64,000 nt of DNA from Brevibacterium casei CIP 102111 (GTDB lineage Bacteria; Actinomycetota; Actinomycetes; Actinomycetales; Brevibacteriaceae), in contig NZ_FXZC01000008.1 in NCBI RefSeq assembly GCF_900169275.1, positions 47,918 to 111,917 of the forward strand, written 5' to 3'. Shown piece by piece: positions 27,940 through 38,658 of this stretch. The position numbers and the translations under genes are program-made. Positions within the stretch are counted from its first letter, which is position 1; each line of letters starts with the position of its first letter. A model generated the notes under the pieces. That model ran no database searches. It worked only from the letters and a program-made list of their open reading frames with translations, and was not told the DNA's origin.

Positions 27940-28028
27940 GCCGCCGATGATAGCCCTCGGGGCAAAGCCGCGTCAGTGGCGTCCGGCCCCAGGCGTTGTC
28001 CGTCGGCCCCAGGCCATGGGGTCCGGCC

Positions 28029-28961
28029 TCAGCTGATGCCGCCGGCGGCCAGCGCGTCGAGGAGGCGTCGGCGCAGCGCCTGCGCACGGCGGCTGAAGGC
28101 CTGCTGGCGCTCCATGTACTCCGCCTTACCGGCCGCGGTCTCGATCGCGACGACTCCGTAGCCCCAGCCGCGCAGATCGTAGGGGGAGGCCTCCATGTCG
28201 AGAGTGCGGATGTCGAGGGCGAGATCGAAGCAGTCGAGGACGAGCGGCGACGGGGCGATCGGCCCGATCTTCATCGCCCACTTGTAGAGGTCCATGCCCG
28301 CATGGAGGCAGCCCGGCTGTTCGTCGCCGACCATGCCCGCACGCGTCGGCTGGAGTGTGTTGCGCGGCCTGGCAGCGGCGGTGAAGAAGCGGAACGCATC
28401 GTGGTGGGAGCACTGGATGCGGTGGCGTTCGACGACGGCGTCGGTCTCCGCGGAGCTCAGCCGCAGCGGCACCTGCTGATGGCGGCGTTCGTCCTCGCTC
28501 ATCCGATAGACCATCGCCCATTCGTGGAGGCCGAAGCACCCGAGGTTCGCTTCGCGATCGAGGGTGGCGGACAGAAGCGCGGCGATGAACCGAGCCCCCT
28601 CGCCTCGGTCGGCTCTCCAGGACTCGAGGTCCACCTCGGCGACGGTGCCGTCCGTGCGATACCACCGACGGTCGACGTACTCGCGGTCGCCTGAGGTCTC
28701 GAGCTCGAGGAGGACCCCGGCTCCGGGATTCCACTTCGCGAGCTGACCGGCCTTGAACGGGTAGTACGTGAAGAGGAAGTCCTCGACGGGGTGCTTCTCC
28801 CCGGCCATCCGGCGGGTGACGTGCGCATCGGTGCGGGCGGCGACCTGCGCTTCGTGCTCCTCGCGCAACGTCCGCCACGCGGGAGCCGACAACCGCGAAC
28901 CGGGCCCGACGACAGCGTCAGCTGCGGGGGCCGGCGGTGCGGAGGGGAGAGCCTGAGTCAC
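28029..28961 (-). CDS. Conserved actinobacterial protein, often labelled 3-methyladenine DNA glycosylase
   Basis: 310 aa from the GTG at 28961, which overlaps the true hrpB stop as GTGA. Distinctive blocks are [52 protein letters not shown] and [19 protein letters not shown]. This family is conserved in actinobacteria and commonly annotated as 3-methyladenine DNA glycosylase; I know of no experimental proof and see no helix-hairpin-helix motif. Because of a one-base frameshift in hrpB, the reading frame of this gene is artificially continuous with the helicase upstream, giving a spurious 1188-aa product. Confidence 0.75.
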   Translation of the reverse strand: MTQALPSAPPAPAADAVVGPGSRLSAPAWRTLREEHEAQVAARTDAHVTRRMAGEKHPVEDFLFTYYPFKAGQLAKWNPGAGVLLELETSGDREYVDRRWYRTDGTVAEVDLESWRADRGEGARFIAALLSATLDREANLGCFGLHEWAMVYRMSEDERRHQQVPLRLSSAETDAVVERHRIQCSHHDAFRFFTAAARPRNTLQPTRAGMVGDEQPGCLHAGMDLYKWAMKIGPIAPSPLVLDCFDLALDIRTLDMEASPYDLRGWGYGVVAIETAAGKAEYMERQQAFSRRAQALRRRLLDALAAGGIS

Positions 28962-31595
28962 CGTTCCATTGTCCCAGACCGCTTCGTTCCGCGCATCGCG
29001 GGAGCGCTGAGCGGATCCTCGGGCCACGGGTGCTTGGGATAGCGGCCGCGGTTCTCCGCCCGCACGTGCGGGTACGCGCCCTCCCAGAACGATGTGAGGT
29101 CGCTCGTCACCGCCAGCGGCCGGCGTGCGGGGGGAGAGGAGGTGGAGGACGACGGGCACCCGACCGTCGATGACGCGCGGGACCTCGGTCCACCCGAAGA
29201 CCTCTTGGAGTTTGACGGCGAGGACCGGCCCATGCGGGGAGTCGTCGTCGCCGACGTCGTCCGGATCGGGGTAGTCGAGGCGCACCCGCGAACCGCTGGG
29301 CACCTCGATCGACTCCGGGGCGAGTTCGTCGAGACGGGCCGCCTCCGGCCAGGGCAGGAGCGTGCGCAGCGCACCGATGAGGTCGACGGCGCCCGGGTCC
29401 GCGCCGCGCGCCATGCGGTCGAGTGCCGCCGGACACCAGTCGGGCAGTGTGTGCGCGAGATGCGACCACCGCACGTCCGGCCACGGCTGCCCGATGACGT
29501 GGCGGAGCAGCCCGAGCCGTGCCCGCAGCTGGTCGAAGGCGGGACTCGGCCGCAGCACCTCCCGCGCACCCCTGTCCTCGATCGAGCGGGCGATCGCCTC
29601 CCGCGCGAGCTCCGGGCACGCCGTGATCGGCGTCGACGTCAGCTCGATCCCGCCGAGGCGGGTCCGCCGGACCGCACGCACCTTCCCGTCTGAGAACGTT
29701 GCCGACTCCTCCGTGGCGAGCAGTCCCGCCCCGGCGAGTTCGGCCGTGTCCGCGTCGATGGGGACGGCCGAGCGGATCGTCGGCCGCCCGCCTGCCAGAC
29801 CCACCTCGGCGATCGCCAGCCACGGGCTGCCCATGAGCGGAGAGTTCCTCGGCAACGCGGCTGCCGTGCCGGAGGCGAGCAGATACTCGGCATCGGCACC
29901 GCTGCGCGCTCGGGCGATCTGGTGGGGGAAGGCGAGGGCGACGACGAGCCCGAGGTCCTCCGGTCGCAGGCGCTCACCTGCCGTGCCGCCGCCGCTGTAC
30001 TCGCCGACGATGCGTGTGAACCGGTCAACGTCCTGGGTGAAGCGCCGGTCGCGGGAGGCACGGAGGTCGCGCAGCACCGCGGTGAGGTCGGCGCCGGGGG
30101 AGCGGCGGTCGGATTCGACGGCGGCGACCGCCTCGGCGGCGGCCCGGGCCCCGAGCATCGCCGCCCCGTCGAGGAGTCCGCGTGCCGCCCACACGGACGC
30201 CGGCACCCGGGCGATCGCCCGCCCGAGGTCGGTGACGTGCAGGTCGGCGCGCCGCGCCTCCGGGGGCGTCCTATCACTGGTGTCGACCTCGACGGCACCG
30301 AGGCCGACGAGGTTGTCCACGGCCAGGGCCCACGCGTGCTGCGGCATCGGGTCGGGCAGCAGCTCGGTGTCACCGCCCCAGGAGGCGAGGTCGAGGACCG
30401 CCGAGGTGAGGTCGGCGGTCGCGATCTCCGGCGGGGTGTGCTCGGGCAGGGAGGCCCAGTCGGCCTCGGACAGGCACCGGTAGACGACGCCGGGGCCGAG
30501 GCGGGCGGCGCGACCCGAGCGCTGGACACCGGAAGCCTTCGATTCCCGGGTCGTCACGAGCCCCGACATCCGCCGCTTGGTATCGAGGCGGGGACCACGG
30601 GCGAGCCCCGAATCGACGACGATGCTCACGCCGGGCACCGTGAGCGCCGATTCCGCCACCGAGGTGGTGACGATGACCCGGCGCTCACTGTCGTCGGGGC
30701 TCCGGGGCCGGAGGATCGCGTCCTGGTCGGCCGACGAGGTGCGGCCGGTGAGCGTGTGGACGCTCACGGCAGGCATCCCGGAACCGAGGGACGCCGCGGA
30801 TCCGGACAGCTGCCCGCGGATCCGGTCGGCCACCTCGTCGACCTCCCGAGCTCCCGGGGCGAAGACGAGGACGTCGCCGCCTGCTGACTCGTCGAGGGCA
30901 CGGACAGTCGTGCGGGCGAGGTGGTCGAGGAAGGCCCGGCTCACCCCACGGGCGTCGAGGGGGCGTTCGGGAGCCGGTGCCCACCGGACGTCGAGCGGAT
31001 GCGTCTGCGCGGCGACGGAGAGGACCGGTGCCGGGGCATCCGGGCTGCCCAGGCGCCTCGCCCAGTCCCGGGCGTCGAGGGTCGCGGACATGACGACGAG
31101 GCTGAGGTCGTCACGGAGCTCGACGAGTTCCCTGCCCATGGCGAAGACGAGGTCGGTGTCGAGGTGGCGTTCGTGGATCTCGTCGAGGATGACCGCGGAG
31201 ACGCCGCGCAGCTCGGGGTCGGCGAGCATCCGCCGCAGCAGCACTCCCGTGGTGACGAACTCGATCCGGGTGCGTGCCGAGACCGTGGACTCCCCGCGCA
31301 CCGTGAAGCCGATGTCCTCGCCGAGGCGGGTCCCCGTCAGGTGCGCGAGCCGCCTCGGCGCAGCGCGGGCCGCCATCCGTCGCGGCTGGGTGACGACGAT
31401 GCGGCCGGAGTCGGGTCCGGCGGTGGTGCGCAGATGCTCGGCGATGAGCGGGGGCACGAGGGTCGTCTTGCCGGTGCCGGGCGGGGCTTCGACGACGAGG
31501 CGCGGGAAGGGGTCGGCCACCTCGACGGGAAGACGATCGATGAGCTCAGCCGCCGGGAGGTCGGCGCCGATCGTCCTGAGGTCGAAGGAGTCCAT
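28958..31595 (-). CDS. hrpB: ATP-dependent helicase HrpB, with a frameshift near its C-terminus
   Basis: DEAH-box RNA helicase family. Motifs: Walker [11 protein letters not shown] (about residues 37-46), Ia [31 protein letters not shown], then the helicase C, HA2 and HrpB C-terminal domains. At a run of six G (29129-29134 on the plus strand) the frame is lost. The expected C-terminus ([20 protein letters not shown] and [11 protein letters not shown]) continues in the neighbouring frame to a stop at 28958. One C fewer in the coding strand would restore it, giving about 878 aa. The tail contains conserved family residues, so this is a recent mutation or a sequencing error. The role of HrpB is poorly defined. 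Confidence 0.85.
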
Positions 31596-31607
31596 GCCCC
31601 CAGTCTC

Positions 31608-32639
31608 TCAGGGTGCAGTGCCCGGCCGCGCGAGGGCTGAGAGGACACGGTCACGGACGCGTCCGACCGGTCCACCGGCCAACGCCACTCCCGAGGCGAC
31701 GCTCGCGCCCGAGCGGATGACCTGCGGAGTCACCACGCGGCGGCGAGAGTAGCGTGCGAGCGCCGACGCCGGTTCGTCGGCGTTGAGGAGTTCCGCGAGG
31801 GCGACGGCATCGCAGATCGACTCGCACGCCCCACGGCCGAGGTTCGGCTGCATCGCGTGGGCGGAGTCGCCGATGAGCACGGTCCGGCCGCGGACGAAGG
31901 ACCGCAGGGGACGAGACACGTGGATGCCGCTGATCACGGTCTGCCCGGTCCTTGCGGCCTCCACGACCGCGGTGACCGGGGAGGGGAAGACCCGCGCCGC
32001 CCTGAGGAGATGGTCGAGCCCTGCCGCCGTGGTCGCAAACCGGCGTTCGGGGAAGGCGGTGAACCAGTTGGTCCGGTTCCCCGGCAACGGGGTGATGCCG
32101 AAGAGCATCCGATCGCCCCAGTACTCGGTGACGGCGCCGGCGGAGAGGTCGGCGTCGATGACTCCGCGGATGACCGTGAGCGGAGGGCGTCGAGGCGCAG
32201 TTCGGCCTCCCCAGGTTCCGGATCGAACCCTGCTGCGGGCACCGTCGGCGCCGACGAGGACATCGGCCGCAAGCGTCGTCGGGTCGGCTACCTCCCCGGT
32301 GAGCAGGGGTGTCGAGGCCGGTCGGGCGGCGGTGAGGAGGGAGTGGAGCTGTGCGCGGCCGATCATCAGCGCGCCGAGGCGGGGCGGCCGGGCGAGGAGG
32401 CGACCGTCGGCGCTGCGGATCGTCGCCTCGTCGACGCGGACGCCCGACTTTTCGACCGCAGTGCTCAGGCCTGCCCTGCGCAGGGCGGTCATGGCGGAGG
32501 GAAAGAGGGCGAACGCCGTGTCCAGGGCTCTCGCCTGCGGATCGCGTTCGTGGACGGTCACCGTCCACTCGGGCCGGTCGAGCGCGGCGGCCAGGGTCGC
32601 CCCGGCGATTCCGCTGCCGATGATCCGCACGCTCGTCAT
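31608..32639 (-). CDS. FAD-dependent monooxygenase
   Basis: 343-aa flavoprotein of the p-hydroxybenzoate hydroxylase/UbiH fold. The FAD-binding dinucleotide motif is at the N-terminus (IIGSGIAGATLAAALDRPEW), the DG motif is VLVGADGARSRVR, and the GD motif is VLIGDSAHAMQPNLGRGACESICDAVALA. The substrate is unknown. It is divergent from a fumarylacetoacetase-family gene with promoters only about 30 bp apart, which hints at a shared aromatic-ring catabolic role, as an inference. TATCGT ends 6 nt before the ATG at 32639. hrpB begins 12 bp downstream. Confidence 0.85.
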   Translation of the reverse strand: MTSVRIIGSGIAGATLAAALDRPEWTVTVHERDPQARALDTAFALFPSAMTALRRAGLSTAVEKSGVRVDEATIRSADGRLLARPPRLGALMIGRAQLHSLLTAARPASTPLLTGEVADPTTLAADVLVGADGARSRVRSGTWGGRTAPRRPPLTVIRGVIDADLSAGAVTEYWGDRMLFGITPLPGNRTNWFTAFPERRFATTAAGLDHLLRAARVFPSPVTAVVEAARTGQTVISGIHVSRPLRSFVRGRTVLIGDSAHAMQPNLGRGACESICDAVALAELLNADEPASALARYSRRRVVTPQVIRSGASVASGVALAGGPVGRVRDRVLSALARPGTAP

Positions 32640-32645
32640 GCCGTC

Positions 32646-32687
32646 ACGATACCGCGACCCGAGCGAAGCGAACTCGGCGTCTAGACT
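32646..32687. promoter_or_regulatory. Back-to-back leaderless promoters
   Basis: The 55-bp gap between the monooxygenase and the fumarylacetoacetase-family gene holds a minus-strand -10 TATCGT (32646-32651, 6 nt from its ATG) and a plus-strand -10 TAGACT (32682-32687, 7 nt from its ATG). Neither gene has a Shine-Dalgarno. Confidence 0.6.
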
Positions 32688-32694
32688 GGGCATC

Positions 32695-33501
32695 ATGCGT
32701 ATTGCGAGATTTGTGCACAAGGACGAACCCGCCTACGGAGTCGTCGAAGGCGAGGTTCCGCCGATCGAGAACGGGCAGTGGGACACCACGGGTCTCAGCC
32801 TCGCCGTCCTCGACTCCGACCCCTTCTTCGCTCCCGCGCAGTCGACGGGGGAGCGGCTGAAGTTCGACGACGTCCGCCTCCTCTCGCCGATCCTGCCCCG
32901 GTCGAAGGTCATCGGCGTCGGCCGGAACTTCGCCGACCACGCCGCCGAACTCGGCAACGAGGTGCCGGTGACCCCGGTGACGTTCTTCAAGCCGAACACC
33001 TCGGTCATGGGACCCGGCGACCCCATCCGCCTGCCCGCGATCAGTGAATACGTCTCCTACGAGGCCGAGCTCGCCGTCATCATCGGACGCGTGTCGAAGG
33101 GCGTGAAGGCGGAGAACGCACTCGACCACGTCCTCGGATACACCTCGGCGAACGATGTCACCCTGCGTGACCTGCAGAAGTCGGACACGCAGTGGACCCG
33201 GGCCAAGGGCTTCGACACCTCGTGCCCGCTGGGCCCGTGGATCGAGACCGACCTCGACGTCGACGACCTGAGCATCCGTTCGTGGGTCAATGGTGACCTC
33301 AAGCAGGACGGGACGACCGCGGACTTCATCTTCGACATCCCGACGATCATCGAGCACCTCTCCGAGACGATCACGCTGCTGCCCGGCGACGTCATCCTCA
33401 CCGGCACGCCCGCCGGGGTCGGTCGGATCGTCGCCGGCGACCGCGTCGACATCGCCATCGACGGTCTCGGAGTGCTCTCCAACCCCGTCATGGACGCCTG
33501 A
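32695..33501 (+). CDS. Fumarylacetoacetate hydrolase family protein
   Basis: 268-aa FAH-family enzyme; such proteins hydrolyse or decarboxylate acylpyruvates in aromatic catabolism, or act as oxaloacetate decarboxylases/tautomerases. Conserved blocks are [16 protein letters not shown] (catalytic His/Glu loop), [10 protein letters not shown] with metal-binding carboxylates, [31 protein letters not shown] and [13 protein letters not shown] short N-terminal domain (residues 1-55) precedes the catalytic core, as in the actinobacterial group. The stop is 64 bp before gltX; co-transcription with gltX is common in this group. Confidence 0.9.
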   Translation: MRIARFVHKDEPAYGVVEGEVPPIENGQWDTTGLSLAVLDSDPFFAPAQSTGERLKFDDVRLLSPILPRSKVIGVGRNFADHAAELGNEVPVTPVTFFKPNTSVMGPGDPIRLPAISEYVSYEAELAVIIGRVSKGVKAENALDHVLGYTSANDVTLRDLQKSDTQWTRAKGFDTSCPLGPWIETDLDVDDLSIRSWVNGDLKQDGTTADFIFDIPTIIEHLSETITLLPGDVILTGTPAGVGRIVAGDRVDIAIDGLGVLSNPVMDA

Positions 33502-33565
33502 GCCGAACCTGCTCGCCCCTGCACGAAAACTACACAAACCACCACTCCTTGGAGCCGATCACCAC

Positions 33566-35032
33566 ATGACCGTCAAAGTCCGCTTCTGTCCCTCGCCCAC
33601 CGGCACGCCGCACGTCGGCATGGTCCGCACTGCCCTGTTCAACTGGGCCTACGCCAAGCACACCGGCGGCACCTTCGTCTTCCGCATCGAGGACACCGAC
33701 GCCGCCCGCGACTCCGAGGAGAGCTTCTCCCAGGTCGTCGAGGCGATGAAGTGGCTCGGGCTCGACTGGGACGAGGGCATCGAGGTCGGCGGACCCGACG
33801 GCCCCTACCGGCAGTCAGAGCGCGGTGACATCTACGCAGGCGTCATCGAGAAGCTCAAGGACGCCGGACACATCTACGAGTCCTATTCGACGAACGAAGA
33901 GGTCGAAGCCCGCCACACCGCCGCCGGCCGCGACCCCAAGCTCGGCTACGACGGCTTCGACCGCGACCTCACCGACGAGCAGATCGCCGCGTTCCGGGCC
34001 GAGGGCCGTGAGCCCGTGTGGCGCGTGCGCATGCCCGATGCCGACATCACCTTCACCGACCTCGTCCGCGGCGAGATCACATTCAAGGCCGGCACGATCC
34101 CCGACTTCGTCGTCGTCCGCGCGAACGGCCAGCCCCTCTACACGCTCGTCAACCCCGTCGACGATGCGCTCATGGGCATCACCCATGTGCTCCGCGGCGA
34201 GGACCTCCTCTCCTCGACCCCGCGCCAGATCGTCCTCTACGAAGCCCTCAAGGACATCGGCATCGCCGAGGCGACTCCCGAGTTCGGCCACCTGCCCTAC
34301 GTCATGGGCCAGGGGAACAAGAAGCTGTCCAAGCGCGACCCCGAGTCGAACCTCTTCCTCCACCGCGAGCACGGCTTCATCCCCGAAGGCCTCATCAACT
34401 ACCTCGGGCTGCTCGGCTGGTCGATCGGGCCTGACCGCGACGTGTTCACCGTCGACGAGTTCACCCAGGCCTTCGACATCCACGACGTCCTGCCCAACCC
34501 GGCGCGCTTCGACATCAAGAAGGCGACGGCGATCAACGCCGACCACATCCGAATGCTCGCCCCGGACGACTTCCGTGACCGCCTCATCCCCTACCTCCAG
34601 GCCGCCGAGGTGCTCCCGGGCGAACCGACGGATGCTCAGCTGGCGATCCTCGACCAGGCGGCACCGCTCGTCCAGACCCGGATGAACCTCCTCGGCGAGG
34701 CGCCCGACCTCCTCGCCTTCCTCTTCACCCCCGATGCCGAGCTGACGATGTCCGAGGACGGGCTCAAGACCCTCAAGGACTCCGCCCCCCAGGTGCTCGC
34801 CGCCTCGATCGAGGTCCTCGAGGGACTCGAGGACTGGAGGACGGAGAGGCTCCAGGCCGTGCTCGAGGAGAAGCTCGTCAACGAGATGGAGATCAAGCCG
34901 CGCCTGGCCTACGGCCCGCTGCGCGTCGCCGTCTCCGGGCGCCGCGTCTCCCCGCCGCTGTTCGAGTCACTCGAGATCCTCGGCAAGGAGTCCTCGCTCG
35001 CCCGTCTGCGTGCGCTGGCGGCGCAGCTGTGA
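33566..35032 (+). CDS. gltX: Glutamate--tRNA ligase
   Basis: Class I aminoacyl-tRNA synthetase charging tRNA-Glu; in actinobacteria it commonly also charges tRNA-Gln for GatCAB to amidate (not testable here). 488 aa. The HIGH motif appears as [11 protein letters not shown] (near residue 9) and the KMSKS motif as KKLSKRDP; the anticodon-binding domain follows. The ATG at 33566 follows TTGGAG, and an upstream extension in the same frame belongs to the previous gene's region. tRNA-Gln and tRNA-Glu genes lie 1.4 kb downstream. Confidence 0.97.
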   Translation: MTVKVRFCPSPTGTPHVGMVRTALFNWAYAKHTGGTFVFRIEDTDAARDSEESFSQVVEAMKWLGLDWDEGIEVGGPDGPYRQSERGDIYAGVIEKLKDAGHIYESYSTNEEVEARHTAAGRDPKLGYDGFDRDLTDEQIAAFRAEGREPVWRVRMPDADITFTDLVRGEITFKAGTIPDFVVVRANGQPLYTLVNPVDDALMGITHVLRGEDLLSSTPRQIVLYEALKDIGIAEATPEFGHLPYVMGQGNKKLSKRDPESNLFLHREHGFIPEGLINYLGLLGWSIGPDRDVFTVDEFTQAFDIHDVLPNPARFDIKKATAINADHIRMLAPDDFRDRLIPYLQAAEVLPGEPTDAQLAILDQAAPLVQTRMNLLGEAPDLLAFLFTPDAELTMSEDGLKTLKDSAPQVLAASIEVLEGLEDWRTERLQAVLEEKLVNEMEIKPRLAYGPLRVAVSGRRVSPPLFESLEILGKESSLARLRALAAQL

Positions 35033-36315
35033 ACGTCCACCCATGGCAGCGCGGGGGCCTTCATCTCCGCGACGTGACCATCGACGTCCCGCTCGACCAC
35101 TTCGGTCGGCTCGACGCGGACTCCGCGGCCGCCTCTGCGAAGATCGAGGTCTTCGCCCGGATCGTCGCCGATGAGGCCGAGAGCTCCAAGCCCTACCTCG
35201 TCTTCCTCCAGGGCGGACCCGGCTTCGAGGTGCCTCGCCCGACGACTCCGGTGGGGCAGGGCTCGTGGCTGGCCCGGGCGCTCGAGGACTTCCAGGTGGT
35301 CATGCTCGACCAGCGGGGCACCGGACAGTCGAGTCCGATCGGCTCGGTCGAGGGCCGGATCACCGGTCTCGACGTCGCCGGCGACGATCCCGAGGCCATC
35401 GCCGAGGTGCTCGCGTGCTACCGGGCTGACTCGATCGTCGAGGACGCCGAGGCGCTGCGCCGTGAGCTCGGCGTCGACCGCTGGTCGGTGCTCGGGCAGT
35501 CCTTCGGCGGTTTCACCGCTCTGCGCTACGTCTCCGCGCGCTCGGAGTCGCTCACCGAGGCCTACTTCACAGGCGGGCTGCCCGCAATCGGGGTCGATCC
35601 CGTCGACGTCTATCGGGCGACGTGGGCGCAGATGATGCGCAAGTCCGAGCAGCACTATCGGAACTTCCCCGGCGATCGCGACCGGATGGCCGCGCTCATG
35701 GACCTCGCCGAAGCCGACGGCGGCATCGCGCTGCCCGGCGGGGCACGGGCGACGACCGAGCGGGTGCGCCTCCTCGGGCACCACCTCGGCGCCTCCGACG
35801 GACCTGAGGCCCTCCACTACCTCCTCGACCTCGATCCGGACTCGTCCGGTCTGCGCCACGATCTCGCGGGCGCCCTGCCGTTCTCGGGACGCAACCCGCT
35901 GTACGCGGTCGTCCACGAATCGTGCTGGGCCGATGGGACCGTGACGAACTGGGCGGCGAGGCGGGCGATGTCCGAGGAGGTGCGCGCAGATCCGACGCTG
36001 CTCGCCGGTGAGCATGCCGGCCCGGAGTCCTTCGCCGAGGACCCGGAGCTCGCACCGTTCGCCGAGGTGGCCGAGGTCGTCGCCGCCTATGAGTGGCCGA
36101 AGCTCTACGACGTCGATGCGCTGCGGGCCTCGACCGTGCGCGGGGCCGCTGCGGTGTACTTCGAGGACGCCTACGTCCCTGCCGAGTACTCTCTGGCCAC
36201 GGCCGAGCTCATGGACGGCGTGCGCCCGTGGGTGACGAACGAGTACGAGCACAACGGCCTGCGCGCCGACGGCTACCGGGTCCTCGACCGACTCATCGCG
36301 CTCGCGAGGGCGTGA
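35029..36315 (+). CDS. Proline iminopeptidase-like alpha/beta hydrolase (S33)
   Basis: 428-aa cytoplasmic hydrolase that removes N-terminal Pro from peptides. The oxyanion strand is [15 protein letters not shown], then [12 protein letters not shown], the nucleophile elbow is [14 protein letters not shown] with Ser near residue 164, and the C-terminal part has [13 protein letters not shown] with the Asp and [13 protein letters not shown] with the His. The GTG overlaps the gltX stop (GTGA), so the gene is coupled to gltX, a pairing with no obvious functional logic. Confidence 0.88.
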   Translation: MNVHPWQRGGLHLRDVTIDVPLDHFGRLDADSAAASAKIEVFARIVADEAESSKPYLVFLQGGPGFEVPRPTTPVGQGSWLARALEDFQVVMLDQRGTGQSSPIGSVEGRITGLDVAGDDPEAIAEVLACYRADSIVEDAEALRRELGVDRWSVLGQSFGGFTALRYVSARSESLTEAYFTGGLPAIGVDPVDVYRATWAQMMRKSEQHYRNFPGDRDRMAALMDLAEADGGIALPGGARATTERVRLLGHHLGASDGPEALHYLLDLDPDSSGLRHDLAGALPFSGRNPLYAVVHESCWADGTVTNWAARRAMSEEVRADPTLLAGEHAGPESFAEDPELAPFAEVAEVVAAYEWPKLYDVDALRASTVRGAAAVYFEDAYVPAEYSLATAELMDGVRPWVTNEYEHNGLRADGYRVLDRLIALARA

Positions 36316-36372
36316 GTGAGGCGGTCCTCTCTCTCCGCCTCGGCGGTGTTAAGAAGGTCACACGGTTTGGAT

Positions 36373-36402
36373 TTGGCGGCGGGGGAGGGGCCTGTGTAGA
36401 GT
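36373..36402 (+). promoter_or_regulatory. Promoter of the tRNA-Gln/tRNA-Glu unit
   Basis: TTGGCG (36373-36378), 18-bp spacer, TAGAGT (36397-36402), about 42 bp before the first tRNA. TTATAT just downstream is an alternative -10. Confidence 0.55.
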
Positions 36403-36451
36403 TATATCTCGTTGCTGAGGGGAATTCCTCCAGGGAAGTCCCGCATAGCAG

Positions 36452-36523
36452 TGGGGTATGGTGTAATTGGCAGCACGAGTGATTCTGGTTCACTTAGTCT
36501 AGGTTCAAGTCCTGGTACCCCAG
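36452..36523 (+). tRNA. tRNA-Gln (anticodon CTG)
   Basis: 72-nt cloverleaf. Acceptor TGGGGTA (36452) pairs with TACCCCA (36516-36522); anticodon stem AGTGA/TCACT; loop TTCTGGT with CTG at 36485-36487; T arm contains GGTTCAAGTC. The 3' CCA is not encoded. Confidence 0.95.
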
Positions 36524-36560
36524 CGGACAGCTTCAGAGCGATCTGAGGATCTGTTCATCG

Positions 36561-36633
36561 GCCCCCGTCGTCTAGTGGCCTAGGACGCCGCCCTCTCAAG
36601 GCGGTAACGGCAGTTCGAATCTGCTCGGGGGTA
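36561..36633 (+). tRNA. tRNA-Glu (anticodon CTC)
   Basis: 73-nt cloverleaf. Acceptor GCCCCCG (36561) pairs with CGGGGGT, giving a G-U at the first pair; anticodon stem CCGCC/GGCGG; loop CTCTCAA with CTC at 36595-36597; T arm GGCAGTTCGAATCTGC. CCA is not encoded. Confidence 0.95.
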
Positions 36634-36638
36634 CGGTT

Positions 36639-36670
36639 GAGCCCCGCACCGATCCATCGGTGCGGGGCTC
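36639..36670 (+). terminator. Terminator of the tRNA unit
   Basis: Perfect 15-bp inverted repeat (36639-36653 against 36656-36670) with a 2-nt centre, followed by ACTCTATTTCT. It also serves the convergent DUF4282 gene. Confidence 0.88.
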
Positions 36671-36685
36671 ACTCTATTTCTGCGG

Positions 36686-37519
36686 TCACCGACCGGATGA
36701 GTCGGCGATGCGCTTCGTGTGCTCGGCGGTCTTGACGCCTGCGACGATGAGCTCGAGGACGAGACGGACGAAGATCACCCACAGGGCCGGCCCGATCCAG
36801 CCGAAGACGATCGTGAGGACGAGCGGCCACGCATTGAACGAGGGCTCAGGGTTGAACATCGTCGGGGTGTTCGCCGCGGCTCCGATCGCGATCGCCGAGA
36901 GGATCGCTCCCAACCACCACAGTCCTGCGACGATGATGGCGAGCAGGTAGATGATCCCGGCCCAGCGCACGGCGACGAAGTTCTCGAAGCGGAAGTCGAA
37001 GAGCGACTTGAGGAATCCCGGCTCCGAGGGCTGACCGGGCTGACCGTAGCCGGCCTCGTGACCGTAGGGCGCGGCCTGACCGTAGTGCTGATGCTGACCG
37101 TGCGTCCCCGCCTGACCGTAGGGGCCGGGTGCTCCGTATCCGCCCGACTGGCCGTAGCTGGCCGACTGGCCGTAGCCGCCGGACTGTGCGTAGCCGTCCG
37201 ACTGGCCGTAGCCGCTGGATTGTGCGTAGCCGTCGTACGGGTTGCCGTCGTACGGGCTGCCGGCCTGCGGCTGACTGCCGTACTGCTGCGGCGGCTGACT
37301 GCCGGTCGGCAGTACCGATTCGTTCGATGAGGCGGCCGCCGGATCGTGGCTGCGGTCAGGCCCGCCCTGCGACGACGGCGAATCGCCCCGCGACGAGAGC
37401 GAATCGCCCTGCTGCTGCCGCGAATCGCCCTGCTGCTGCCGCGAATCGCCCTGCGGCTGGGAGGACGGGGTGTCGGGGCGGTTGGGGTCCTGGTTCGGGT
37501 CCTGCGGGGATGTCGTCAT
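36686..37519 (-). CDS. DUF4282 membrane protein with prion-like N-terminal tail
   Basis: 277 aa from the ATG at 37519 (preceded by AGAGGT). The C-terminal 95 residues form the DUF4282 domain with two transmembrane helices ([21 protein letters not shown] and [21 protein letters not shown]). The first 180 residues are disordered, with GDSRQQQ repeats followed by about ten [13 protein letters not shown] units rich in Gly, Tyr, Gln and Ser, ending in HGQHQHYGQ. Such tails resemble phase-separating sequences. Function unknown. Members in other actinobacteria usually have a shorter tail, which is recalled rather than checked. Confidence 0.85.
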   Translation of the reverse strand: MTTSPQDPNQDPNRPDTPSSQPQGDSRQQQGDSRQQQGDSLSSRGDSPSSQGGPDRSHDPAAASSNESVLPTGSQPPQQYGSQPQAGSPYDGNPYDGYAQSSGYGQSDGYAQSGGYGQSASYGQSGGYGAPGPYGQAGTHGQHQHYGQAAPYGHEAGYGQPGQPSEPGFLKSLFDFRFENFVAVRWAGIIYLLAIIVAGLWWLGAILSAIAIGAAANTPTMFNPEPSFNAWPLVLTIVFGWIGPALWVIFVRLVLELIVAGVKTAEHTKRIADSSGR

Positions 37520-37714
37520 AGTCGACCTCTCTCTCGGCGATGCTGATTGCCCGATGGACGATGTGACGCCGCCCACCTGCGTCTTCGCAATCTATCAGGG
37601 CATCCTCACCGGCCGCTGGCTGTCCGTCACAGCGTGCTGATCATCGACGCGAACACACAGGTTCCATTCAAGCGGAGCAGGTCGAAAGGGAGCTGACCGG
37701 GAGAGGCGCCGGGA

Positions 37715-38641
37715 TCAGATCAGCCGGATGCCCCACTTGACCGCGAGTGTTCCGCCGGGCTCGACGACATCGACGTCGTCTCCGGTCGCGAAGGCATTCG
37801 GTGGACAGGTCATCGGCTCGATCGCGAGTGCGCGGCGGGCGAGACCGCCGTCGAGCTCATCGCCCGTGTAGACCTGCCAGTTGCGGAATCCCGAGTCGAC
37901 GTCGATGACCGTCTCCCGACCGTCGGCACCCCTGAGCCGCGCCCGCGACCGGCCGTCCTCGTCGCTGCGCGGCTGACCGAACGCATCGTCGAGTTGCGTC
38001 CCGTCCACGCTGCGCAGGGCACGGAAGTCCTTGCACGTAAGGCAATCGGACATCTCCGCATCGTGGTCGAGAGGGACCTCCGAACCGTCGTCGAACGGGC
38101 GCGATTCCACGGGGATGAGGCGCTCATCGGGGACGAGCCAGGTTCCGGCGGGAATGACCAGCTGCGCGGCGTCGACGTACTCGCCTCCCGGGTGGAACCA
38201 CGGGTGGAAGCCGAAGCCGAACGGAGCTGCTTCGGTGCCGATGTTCTCAGCACGCGCGTGGACCCGCAGCCCCTCCTCGCCGAGGTCGTAGCGGACGGTG
38301 AGAAGGAATCGGAACGGGTACCCGGGTGAAGGGGAGAGGTGCGTCGTGAGCGTCACCGAAGTCTCCGTCGCCTCGACGACGTCCCATTCGACGTCGATGA
38401 CCAGCCCGTGCAGAGCGGTGTTCCGTGCCGGCTCGGTGATCGGAAGCTGGTGGACTGTGCCGTCGAACTCGTAGCGTCCGTCGGCGATGCGGTTGGGCCA
38501 CGGCGCGAGCACCGCGCCGTCGGAGGTGCCCGTCTCGACGACGACAGGTCGTCCCGCAACCGTATAGTCGCGCAGGCTCGCGCCGACCGGGGAGACGACA
38601 GCAGTGCTTGTCCCATAGGCGAGGTCGATGAGGTCGGTCAT
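37715..38641 (-). CDS. Aldose 1-epimerase family protein
   Basis: 308-aa galactose mutarotase-fold protein. Family blocks: GASLRDYTVAGRPVV, VLAPWPNRIADGRYEFDG, NTALHGLVIDVEW with the catalytic-type His, and FGFGFHPWFHPGGEY with the second His pair; the C-terminal Glu region is LAIEPMTCPPNAF. It interconverts anomers of hexoses, or a hexose phosphate in the YeaD subfamily. The ATG at 38641 lies 17 bp after the IclR gene stop, so the two may form one transcript, although a link to leucine synthesis is not obvious. Confidence 0.88.
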   Translation of the reverse strand: MTDLIDLAYGTSTAVVSPVGASLRDYTVAGRPVVVETGTSDGAVLAPWPNRIADGRYEFDGTVHQLPITEPARNTALHGLVIDVEWDVVEATETSVTLTTHLSPSPGYPFRFLLTVRYDLGEEGLRVHARAENIGTEAAPFGFGFHPWFHPGGEYVDAAQLVIPAGTWLVPDERLIPVESRPFDDGSEVPLDHDAEMSDCLTCKDFRALRSVDGTQLDDAFGQPRSDEDGRSRARLRGADGRETVIDVDSGFRNWQVYTGDELDGGLARRALAIEPMTCPPNAFATGDDVDVVEPGGTLAVKWGIRLI

Positions 38642-38658
38642 GCGGCTCCCGAGTATCG

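Noticed and set aside
28029..31595. A single 1188-aa helicase-glycosylase fusion protein
   Set aside because: The true HrpB C-terminus is readable in another frame after a six-G run and ends by GTGA overlap with the downstream gene, so the fusion is a frameshift artefact.
36293..36493. A 66-aa reverse-strand ORF over the tRNA-Gln region
   Set aside because: It overlaps a well-folded tRNA and its promoter and has no ribosome-binding site or recognisable sequence.
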